Positions 30,190-38,626 of a stretch of 64,000 nt of DNA are shown here, in pieces. Made by a program: the position numbers and the translations under genes. Within the stretch, counting starts at the first letter, position 1, and each line of letters opens with the position of its first letter. Below the pieces are notes generated by a model. It was not told where the DNA came from and made no database searches. It saw nothing but the letters and a program-made list of their open reading frames with translations. The stretch is from Incurvaria masculella (lineage: Eukaryota; Arthropoda; Insecta; Lepidoptera; Incurvariidae). The DNA lies in the NCBI GenBank assembly GCA_946894095.1, contig OX335644.1:21681595-21745594 (forward strand), read 5' to 3'.

Positions 30190-30475
30190 TGCGATTTCGC
30201 ATATGAAATTTGGATAAGAGGAACGAAAACGTCGTGGCTGCTGCAAGATGATATGTGCTCCGGACGCAATTTTATCGAAATTGTCGCCGGTCGCTTATAC
30301 ATCGAAGATTGAATCCGAACACACTCACTCGTTTTCAAAGTTATGGTTAGTTATGGTTAGCTCGCTCGGCGGCCAGGAAGCGGCCGTAGTGGAAAAACAA
30401 CAGACGTTCTACTACTACTCTCCGGGGAATTTCCGGCCTCGCCATTTTATAAAATGTGGTTTCGATGGTCGTGGT
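30190..30475. other. Spacer between the 333-aa gene and the R1 remnant
   Basis: Short interrupted frames only. Contains a tandem TTATGGTTAG (30343-30362). No product supported. Confidence 0.3.
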
Positions 30476-30479
30476 GACT

Positions 30480-30960
30480 TGTGTCGGCGCGCAATTTGTC
30501 GCCGCACCGGGTCTTTGGAACCATAAAGTCGTCGAATATGTGCTACGAGATTCTGCAGTACTACGACGAGTTAAAAGTTGCGTCCTATTGCAAACATTGT
30601 GTACTCTATCAATCTGGGCTCCATGTTGGGTCCCACCAAGGTTTCGACAAGACCGATAAAGGGCTCCAAGGGCGTGCTGCACTTTGACTTGATGAAATTT
30701 CCGAGTCAGCACTTTTCGCCGCGTCTCGACTGGACGGGACTCAGGGAGAAGATTGTGTCGCAGGGCCTTGCGCGCAGATGCCAATGGAGACTTTGGCACC
30801 CATGTGGGACAACTCGGAGGGCATTGAGCCGTTCACTCCGCCTATGGAGCGCAAGAATTTTGCATTTACGAGGATTTTGTGCGAGTACATTGAAACGCTC
30901 GAGGGCGAAAACGCCGCGAAGATGGTCGAGTACGTTGAGTGGTTCGGCAAGGTGACCTGG
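30480..30960 (+). pseudogene. Ribonucleotide reductase large subunit (R1), broken and internally deleted
   Basis: Three frame segments give R1 landmarks in the correct order. GTIKSSNMCYEI (30514 onward) is the substrate-site loop around the redox-active cysteine. VYSINLGSM is the following strand. SKGVLHFDLM, RLDWTGLREKI and then MPMETLAPM...NSEGIEPFTPP (30778-30843) form the late barrel region that holds the conserved Pro-Met and Glu-Pro loops. Frameshifts occur near 30590 and 30770. Roughly 100-150 codons expected between SINL and SKGVL are missing, including the central glycine-rich block. The N-terminal ATP-cone region and the C-terminal Cys tail are absent. The gene is cut at 30979 by the start of block A copy 2. 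R1 makes deoxynucleotides for viral DNA synthesis and would serve the polymerase at 20595-22872. Confidence 0.75.
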
Positions 30961-32184
30961 TGCCTATTGGTGCTATTGAAGACTACCCCGCGTGCCACAC
31001 CACCGACTGCAGTTCCGTTTGAAATGTTAATTGTCTTTAAGCAATGATTTTTCTAATAAATTATAAACTTTCATGAATTGTGTGAGCAATTTTTTGCAAT
31101 ATTGCTGGCATTTGTGCAAAGATAATTCCACCCATCTTTTAATTTCGGCGCCCATCCTTTCAATCCATCAAATGGTCTGCCTAATTTCGGTAAACAGGTC
31201 AAAATTCCTTCCATTTAACCATTTCAGTAATCTTTTATATCCCCGGATTTCTGAAAAATTTTGCCAGGATTCATAACCACCTGGTGATGGTACAACTTCC
31301 AGCAATATTTTCCATCAGCCGTATTCCGCGAAATTTTATCGAGCTTCAAGCGAAATTCTGTTTAGTGTACTAAAGTCAGACACTCATTTTACAAACAGGG
31401 CTCTTTTCATCCACCATTTTCTGCTGGCGATGGTTCGAGAAAAGTTTTATCGAGCATGAGTGATGTGTCGCACCGCCTACATCTCGCGGAGCCGGTCTTG
31501 CTGGAGCTTGCGCACCGCTGCCGCCCACAGATGCCAAAATGTCACGTCGTTCGGTGCTCGTGGGTAGCGTAGCTCAGTTAATAAAAAAAAAATGGGGAGC
31601 CAGAACTTTACTGGGATTATCAAAATAACAAATTATATTAAACAAACGACTTAGCCGAGTTCTCCTAGTCTCTCCTTTAAAGAATCCTCTGAGAGATACC
31701 GGTGGAAAACGGAACTGTCATTTTCAAAATATTATATTATCACTCTATTATATTATATTGTCTATTATCTACGGGCTTCTGTCCGCCTTCAAAGTGTCAA
31801 ATCTATTGATTCATCGGCCCCACTAAATTTCGTAAAAAAAAGGCGTTCGGCGCATTTGGATAATGCGGCGGGGTCGGCGGCGGTCGTGGGACAAGAGATA
31901 GAGGGCGGCGGCGGATAGGACCAGCCGGAGACGGCGGCGGCGGCTGTGAGGTTCGCCGAGCAGCTGGCATGTATCCGAGGGGGGGAGAGGGTGTCAGAGT
32001 GTTGCGCGAAAATGATTTGACGAGGCGGCGCAGTCGACTGACGGCATTCGTTTACGCTTGCACTTGCCACGTGACGCTTGCTTGCACTTGCCATCTTCCG
32101 TCAACGAGTCGCCCTCTGCAGGATGAGCACTGACCAAACCGAAAATGTAGCTGAGGAAGAGGTTTTTTATCGCGCGTTTGTTTG

Positions 32185-32445
32185 AAGCTCAAGTGGCAGT
32201 GGGCTGGCCACGTCAGCCGAAGAGACGACGACTGTTGGAGTAACCGTGTTCTACACTGGCGGCCGTGGACAGGAAAACGGAGTGTGGGATGACCACCCGC
32301 CAGGTGGGACGACGACATCAAGTGCGTCGGCGGAAAGCAGTGGTTCCGTACCGCTGAGAGCCTGGAGGACTGGAGAAAAATTGGAGAGGCGTATGTCCAG
32401 CAGTGGATGCAAACACGCTGACTGACTGACTGACTGACTGATTGT
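32185..32445 (+). pseudogene. RTE-like retrotransposon 3' end, copy 2
   Basis: Same fragment as 24272-24530, including the same in-frame TGA before PPARW and the CTGA-repeat tail, so the insertion predates the block A duplication. Confidence 0.75.
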
Positions 32446-32457
32446 TTGAAACTCCAA

Positions 32458-32559
32458 ATGGCACCATCCGGTGCAGGCTCCGATAGCGGGAGCGGCGGTG
32501 AAGGAAGCGGCGGTGACGAGAGCGGCGTTGAAGGTGAATGTGGTATTTTTCATATATGA
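32458..32559 (+). CDS. Small Gly/Ser/acidic ORF, 33 aa, copy 2
   Basis: Same reading as at 24545-24646, directly after the retrotransposon tail. Confidence 0.3.
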   Translation: MAPSGAGSDSGSGGEGSGGDESGVEGECGIFHI

Positions 32560-32819
32560 TGAAAACTTATCACTGCTCAATTATTTTTCCAGCATCATCG
32601 CGATTATAATGTTGACGGCAGAAAGGCCGGATCATGCCTGCGATACTCCTCGGCTCTAATTATTGCGTACCAAAAACACTTTTAGTGCTGATATTGCTAT
32701 TTGTATTTTAATAAAGGCATTATCTGTGTATATGTATGCATAGAGCTCGCCGAGGCCTTTATAATGAATACAGTACCATGGCAGAGGTTGTAGCCAGTAA
32801 CAAAATAAAGAAGGATTAA

Positions 32820-33071
32820 ATGTCACGGACGGCGAGCCCGCTCGCTTGTAATGTATTAAGCAAGCCATGGCTCTGTGTACAACCTCCTAAACCACGGTAT
32901 AGGTCTCGACGAGATATATGTAATGATGAAAACACGTATAGAATAAAGAGCAGGTTTAGTTTGATGGACATGAATGTGATAGAAACAGTTAGGGAAATGT
33001 GTCGCGGCCGCCTAGTTTATTCCTTTGAGCGCAAGGGAGAAGAAAGATATACCTCTAATAAACATGAGTAA
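32820..33071 (+). CDS. Small hypothetical viral ORF, 83 aa, copy 2
   Basis: Encodes the same protein as 24907-25158. Open in both copies; product not recognised. Confidence 0.35.
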   Translation: MSRTASPLACNVLSKPWLCVQPPKPRYRSRRDICNDENTYRIKSRFSLMDMNVIETVREMCRGRLVYSFERKGEERYTSNKHE

Positions 33072-33184
33072 TTACGATCTTCTACCGCAAGGTTTATTTC
33101 TGACCTGAGCAACTCTCAACTCTACTCCAAGCAAGCTATCGTCAACAAGGGGGAGAGTGTAGAATAAGAGAGTGTTTCAATAAG

Positions 33185-33409
33185 ATGTCGCAGCTTACTT
33201 CGCACAAAATCGAATACATGGAGGTGGACGAGGACGACAATGCTATCGACGTAGAAGCAACGGACGAACCTATGGAGGTGGACGACGACTACGACGAAGA
33301 TGTCGAGTCAAGAGCCGCAGTTGCCACAGATGTCGAAGATATAGTGGAGCACGAACGTGTGGATATTAACATCCAATTTTATCTAGAATTAAATTTTCAA
33401 AACGCCTAA
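33185..33409 (+). CDS. MEVD-family acidic protein, 74 aa
   Basis: Intact counterpart of the nonsense copy at 25313. It begins MSQLTSHKIEYMEVDEDDN, has DEPMEVDDDYDEDVESRA and ends VDINIQFYLELNFQNA. It has two MEVD units, one fewer than the 92-aa member 870 bp downstream. AATAAG precedes the ATG. Confidence 0.55.
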   Translation: MSQLTSHKIEYMEVDEDDNAIDVEATDEPMEVDDDYDEDVESRAAVATDVEDIVEHERVDINIQFYLELNFQNA

Positions 33410-33489
33410 ATTGGTTGATAAATTGATAAGTTTGCATTCTTTTTGACATACACAATACCAAGACAAAGAGGAAAAAATAATACCCATCA

Positions 33490-33900
33490 CTGTTTCGTTT
33501 CGGCAGCACTTCTATCTATTGCGCTGATTGTGGACAATGTCCCTGTACCGGAACCGGTTACCAACTAGTGTTTTACGCCGAAACATAAAACGCGCCCGCG
33601 AAACAACAACAGCTTGACCAACTCGCCATCGTCGAGTCGCTCTCGAATCTCCGTCTCGCTCAACGTAACTAAGTCTAACAGTGGCCCGGAGCGCTCTTCG
33701 CCGGCACGTTCGTCGTCGTTGTCATCGTCGTTGCTGCCTCCGCGCCGGTGCTATTTTACCGTGTCCGTGTCTGCGTGACAATGTCAAAAAAATTGGCTGA
33801 ATTTGCCTCGCGCCAACGACGACGCTGCCCCTGGATTCTTCGCCCGCGCCAATCGGTTCGTTTTACTAACGGTGCACAGCTGCGACCCCAGACGGAGTAT
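33490..33900. pseudogene. Block D remnant, copy 2
   Basis: Duplicate of 25630-26040 within block A, with a few substitutions. The conserved plus-strand frame is again broken near its front. Confidence 0.35.
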
Positions 33901-34055
33901 TCGTTTGTTTGAAATCCCAAATGGCACCATCCGATGCAGGCTCCGATGGAAACCTACTACTTTTCCATTTGTTTCCGTCATCGCCGCGATGATATGGTAT
34001 TGTATAAAGTGTAGAATAATGAGGAGAGTGTAGAATAAGAGAGTGTTTCAATAAG

Positions 34056-34334
34056 ATGTCGCAGCTTACTTCGCACAAAATCGAATACATGGAGGTGGAC
34101 GAGCAAGATGATGCTATCGACGTACAAGCAACGGACGAACCTATGGAGGTGGACGAGGGCAACATGCCTGTTGAAGAAAACTCAACGGACCAACTAATGG
34201 AGGTCGACGACGTCTACGACGAAGGTGTCGATTCAAGACCCGCAGTTGCCACAGAGGTCGAAGATATGATGGAGCTCGAACGTGTGGATATTAACATCCA
34301 ATTTAATCTTGAATTCAATTTTAAAATTGCTTAA
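34056..34334 (+). CDS. MEVD-family acidic protein, 92 aa, copy 2
   Basis: Identical in reading to 26185-26463, with three MEVD units and the VDINIQFNLEFNFKIA end. The region 5' of it repeats GAGAGTGTAGAATAAGAGAG, also found before the 74-aa member. Confidence 0.55.
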   Translation: MSQLTSHKIEYMEVDEQDDAIDVQATDEPMEVDEGNMPVEENSTDQLMEVDDVYDEGVDSRPAVATEVEDMMELERVDINIQFNLEFNFKIA

Positions 34335-34609
34335 ATTGGTTGATAAAATGACATGATCACGTTAGAAAACCAGGGGCCGGGTTTTTTTTACAAAATATTA
34401 TTACAATTGTATATTTACATTAAACATCGCCGCTTGAAGTGATTCACGACTCTGAAAATAAGTGCGCCGTACAGGTGACTGATCTGTTTTAAGAGTTGGT
34501 CGATTATTACAAGGCTCGCGATAGACCGCTATCGTTATCGTACGTAAATTACGTAGTTACACACAAGTTCGAATTGCATTAAATCTTCAACCTCCGTGGC
34601 AACTTCGGG

Positions 34610-34770
34610 CCTTGACTCATCACCGGCGTAGACGTCGTTCCACCTCCACATGTTCGGCCTTTATAGCATCTTCGATAGCAATGTCGCCCTCGTCCACCTC
34701 CATGTATTCGATTTTAGACGAAGTAAGCTTCGAAATTTTATTGAAGCACTCTCTTATTCTACATTTTTTC
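34610..34770 (-). pseudogene. MEVD-family remnant, start codon lost
   Basis: On the minus strand the 5' region GTAGAATAAGAGAGTG and the codons for SKIEYMEVDEGDIAIED are recognisable. The start ATG has become ATT and the later part is frameshifted with stops. It is an inverted, more diverged relative that lies only in the 2.8-kb segment absent from copy 1. Confidence 0.55.
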
Positions 34771-34853
34771 TACAAGTGAAATATATCATATCATCGCGGC
34801 GATGCCGGAACAAAGTTAGCCTAGTGATAAGTAGTATTCATATTGTACGAAAA

Positions 34854-35215
34854 ATGGCGCATTCACCTTCCACACCGCAGCCGTCACCGCCGCTCCCGCC
34901 ATCGGAGCTTCCGCCACCAAAGAAGCTGAAAGGGGAAGACGCACTCTAGAAATTCGCCTCTTCGGTACTCGCGATTACAATAACAATATTGAAAAATTAA
35001 AAGATAAACTTTATTGCGAGGATATTTTACGCACCCGTTTCAAAGGCAATGAAGTCAGCACGGCCGGAAAATTTTAAGCTTGTGAATATTGATTTTATCA
35101 AAACGGACCCGCTGTCCAAATATTTTACAGAGAAAAAACTAAATCGGTAACAATCGAAAGCCAAATTTGGGCCTTGGCAGACATATTACATCGGGAAGAA
35201 ACAATCGCAAAATAA
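34854..35215 (+). pseudogene. Unidentified viral gene remnant with NLS-like motif
   Basis: ATG opens MAHSPSTPQPSPPLPPSELP and PPPKKLKGED, then stops at 34949. In the next frame the text goes on as LEIRLFGTRDYNNNIEKLKD, LRTRFKGNEVSTAGKF and, after one extra T in a T-run near 35078, FKLVNIDFIKTDPLSKYF. The three parts read as one protein with a Pro-rich, PKKLK-bearing N-terminus. The TATCATCGCGGCGATG motif lies ~50 bp upstream. Not recognised. Confidence 0.45.
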
Positions 35216-35239
35216 TTGTTAAAACTTAATGTCAATGAA

Positions 35240-35450
35240 TTGTTAGACTTAATCCTACCACCTAGTAGGGAAAATGCTTACAGTTTTACGTGGGTTCCGA
35301 ACCATCGAACAGCTCGTATTGGTAGCGAAATGCACTTACCCAACTCTGAAAGAGAAATAAAGTGGTGCATGATCGGGGTGGGGATTTTAACCCACACTTC
35401 TGACATGCGAGGCAAGTCCCCGCACCACTAAGCTTTGAGCCGCTTCATAT
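35240..35450 (-). mobile_element. tRNA-derived SINE, reverse orientation
   Basis: The reverse complement reads GCTTAGTGGTGCGGGGACTT, then GGGTTAAAATCCC (degraded B-box) and 'CACCACTTTATTTCTCTTTC'. It is the same family as 2501 and 59516. It interrupts the gene remnant at 34854-35215. Confidence 0.65.
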
Positions 35451-35689
35451 AACTTCATCTTCTAATCCATCGATAAGTGAATTCAATTTATTGGCACCCA
35501 CGGCAACGCATATGCTCCTCCGATTGCAATCGGCCCCGATGACACGATATCTCTCTCCGCTTGGTCTAGAAGCCCCACGTGGTCTAGAAACCCCAGAATC
35601 ACACGACTACTATACGTATATACGTCCTACGACCGCTCGCTGGTTTGAATCCGGTGATACAGTAGACTCCGAACCACCACAAATACCAC

Positions 35690-35830
35690 AAAACTACCGT
35701 TTAGATATCAGCCCAATTTCCCGAAGGAATTATTGGCAATGCCAGGACCTTCCCAATATGAGCACGCTACATTGAACTGGATAGAAAACACGGACAATTA
35801 TTTATTGCCGCTTTCGTCGCCATATCTTCC
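35690..35830 (-). mobile_element. SINE tail fragment, reverse orientation
   Basis: Matches the tail of the 59.5-kb copy (TCCAGTTCAATGTAGC, GGGAAGGTCC, TAATTCCTTCGGGAA). On the minus strand it lies upstream of the head at 35450, opposite to a single element, so two insertions or a rearrangement are implied. Confidence 0.55.
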
Positions 35831-36121
35831 AAAATGTGTTTTCAACACGGCAGTGCAGCACTGTACCCAGTACGCCGCGGTTCTTCCAGGTCGGTTAGAT
35901 TTTGTGAGCGCTCAGTTCCCTGCTTAATCTTTGATCATGTTGTCGATTATTTACTCATGTATTTACTCTGGTGGTTGAATCCCATTCCGGGTGCGGTTCG
36001 CGTTGAAACCAGCACATTATCAAAAAAAACAATGATGTCTTCTTAATCTTAAACATTTTATTGATATAATACTTTGTAAACAATGTTTGGTCACCATGTC
36101 GTCAGGCCAATAAAACGTACT

Positions 36122-36660
36122 TCACCATTGTATCAATTTCGACAGGTAATCACTCGTATGACCATCCGTCGCTGGCGTTGAGCGACGATTTAGTAGTGGC
36201 GGAGCTGGCGGCTGCGGCTGGGGCACGGGTTGCGTAGATAGCGGTGGCACTACGAAGCATTTGTGCTGGCAATGTCTAATCATCGTTGGAGGATTTAATT
36301 TCGTAAATAACTCTCTGCAGAAACTATTTTCTCCACCGCTGCCGCCACTGTTAAATCTCGTTCCACCAATGCTTTGCAAAATGAGCAACGCATGCGCAAA
36401 GAATCAAAGCAAAAATCACCGCGAGCATAAAATCTGCCTGAGAATTTAGCCGTCCCGCCGTCATGCCATCGCCGGACTATTTCATGTGCGCGCGTCGTCG
36501 TCGTAGTCGTCGTTGTGCCGCCGCCAATACTTATATCAGCATGGCTCCGTAGCGATTTGTTTCGGTGACGATTTGCAAGCTGGCGAGAAATTCCTTCGGA
36601 AAGGCGGGATCGCACTTGCGCGAACAGATAATCTGCGGGATACTCTCGGCGTGGCGTTCT
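36122..36660. other. Spacer with overlapping open frames, no supported gene
   Basis: Minus-strand frames (36122-36388; 36295-36792) and plus-strand frames overlap in GC-rich repeats such as (CGT)n at 36486-36512. None has a motif or a paralogue outside the D part. Confidence 0.3.
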
Positions 36661-36664
36661 TTGG

Positions 36665-37030
36665 TTTCGGCAGAACTTCCATCTATTCCGTTGATTATAG
36701 ACATCCTGCACTGGCACCGGTGGTCGACTGGTATTATACGCCAAAACATAAAACGGGCCCACGAAACGATAACAGCTTGACAAACTCGCCATTGTCGAGT
36801 CGCTCTCGAATATCCGTAACTAGGTCAAATAGTCTCACGGACCGCTCTTCGCCGCCGCCGTCGTCGTCGTCGTCGTCTTCGTCATCGTCATCGTCGCCGC
36901 CGCCTACGTCGCAGTTTTAACTATCTCGCTATTTTAACGTGCCGGTGTCTGCGATACAATGTCGAGAAATTGGCTGAATTTCGTAAAGCAGCTCTGGCCA
37001 CTAGATTCTTCGCCCGCGCCAATCGGTCCA
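36665..37030 (+). pseudogene. Block D, diverged third copy
   Basis: The plus-strand frame ending at 36920 holds YYTPKHKTGPRNDNSLTNSP and SSRSRISVTRSNS, then a Ser/Pro homopolymer run encoded by TCGTCG repeats. It is open here, unlike in the two block A copies, although no clear start codon context is visible. It is more diverged than the A copies are from each other. Confidence 0.4.
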
Positions 37031-37350
37031 ATATAGATGGTTGTCGCCACACAATCGGCCGCGGCTGCGGTTCCGTCCCGTGTGTACCATTGGGCGTTGT
37101 ATTCGCCATTAGCGAAGCAATACGAATGCACAATATTATTCAATTGCACAATCGCGTAGGCGCACTGCAGCGTATTTTAACCTTTGTAATTGTGATAGGC
37201 GTTTTCTTCGCGCCTACTCAAAGGTGCCAACTTTTTTTGCTCAGGTTTACGGTAAGAGGTTGGAAAATGAAACTGAAATGAAAATGAAATATTTATATTT
37301 TCTGTTCTTGATTATCGTCACTTAAAATGTAGCATTCCCAAAACAAGGGA
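37030..37350. other. Spacer before block B copy 2
   Basis: On the minus strand a 71-codon frame without ATG (37149 to 36934) includes NGEYNAQWYTRDG and PIGAGEES. The PIGAGEES part is also readable at about 26000, so it may be an old coding end. Nothing else is supported. Confidence 0.3.
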
Positions 37351-38626
37351 GTGTTTTCGTGGCTTTTCAAAACGCCAGACACTGAGCAGGGTCGTGTTCG
37401 CCGGTGTCGGATCTCGTCGCGGATCCGTCGTTACCGCCGTCACCGTCGCCTATTGCTAGTGAGCGAATGCGACTTCCACGACAAAAACATGTCTGCGTTT
37501 CCCAACGTGATCTTGTCGTCAGGCCAATCAAACTTATCAATTATGTACACCATTTTAAGTTATTTAAAAATGCAGTTCAATATGAAATTGGAAGTAAATA
37601 TCCATACGTGCGAATTGTATATCCATATCGGCGGCAACTTCGGGGCTTGACTCGTCACCGGCGTAGACGTCGTCTAACTCCATATGTTCATCCGTTGGGT
37701 CTTCTTCGATAGCATGATCGCGCTGGTCCACCTCCATATGTGCGACCATTGTAACATCTTCATCGATTGCAATGTAGCACTCGTCCACCTCTATGTTTTC
37801 GATGTTGATCGATGACATTTTCTTATTCGAAATATGCGTAATCTCAAAATGGAAATGCCTTAAGAAATACGTCCTGGCCCTGGACACAATAAACAGTAAA
37901 TGACAGTTAATGAAAGGAAACATTTTAATAAGGCTTGGAAAAATTGTCAGAGCGAGATGCAAAGCTGACCTGATGACGTGGCAACCTCCTATTAGTCTAG
38001 AGCCGAGGGGGCGTGGCTTATTTTTATGATTCCATATCGAGACGTCGGCCGAAGAGGTCGTATTTAAAAAAAAAACCTTTATGTGGTCGATTTCCGTAAG
38101 TTAAACGCACGCACCCTGGACTTAGAAAATGTCAAGTGACTGCAGAAGCCCCCCTAGCTACTCTACTAAGAAACCTTTATGTGGTCGATTTCCTTAAGTC
38201 TCTGTAGAGTAGTGGGTGATAGCAGTGGTGGATGGCAGGCAGAATAAACATTTCCTAAAGCTACAAATTGGCCACATAAACGCACGCATCCTGGACTTAG
38301 AAAATATCAAGTGACTGCAGAAGCCCCCCTAGCTACTCTACTAAGAAACCTTTATGTGGTCGATTTCCGTAAGTCTTTGTAGAGTAGTGGGTGATAGCGG
38401 TGGTGGATGGCAGGCAGAATAAACATTTCCTAAAGCTACAAATTGGCCACATAAACGCACGCACCCTGGACTTAGAAAATGTCAAGTGACTGCAGAAGCC
38501 CCCCTAGCTACTCTACTAAGAAACCTTTATGTGGTCGATTTCCGTAAGTCTCTGTAGAGTAGTGGGTGATAGCGGTGGCGGATGGCAGGCAGAATAAACA
38601 TTTCCTAAAGCTACAAATTGGCCACA
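37351..38626. repeat. Block B, copy 2
   Basis: Partner of 26685-28020. It includes the minus-strand MEVD gene, the degenerate UPRE region (37971-38060) and three 175-bp units (38085-38600), then passes into the 174-bp array. Confidence 0.9.
37564..37818 (-). CDS. MEVD-family acidic protein, 84 aa (type 2), copy 2
   Basis: Same protein as 26908-27162, from MSSINIENIEVD to QFHIELHF. Both copies are open. Confidence 0.55.
   Translation of the reverse strand: MSSINIENIEVDECYIAIDEDVTMVAHMEVDQRDHAIEEDPTDEHMELDDVYAGDESSPEVAADMDIQFARMDIYFQFHIELHF

Larger units (their letters stand above)
30979..34551. repeat. Block A, copy 2
   Basis: Partner of 23065-26679. It keeps the better version of the first MEVD gene and an uninterrupted minus-strand frame at 31789-32094. 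Small differences from copy 1 include GAAAAATTTTGCC versus GAGAAATTTTGCC and GGCGTATG versus GGCTTATG. Confidence 0.95.

Noticed and set aside
31789..32094. 101-aa minus-strand frame in block A copy 2
   Set aside because: Biased to Ala/Pro/Ser by GC-rich repeats, and closed in copy 1 by a poly(A) length change. No independent support.
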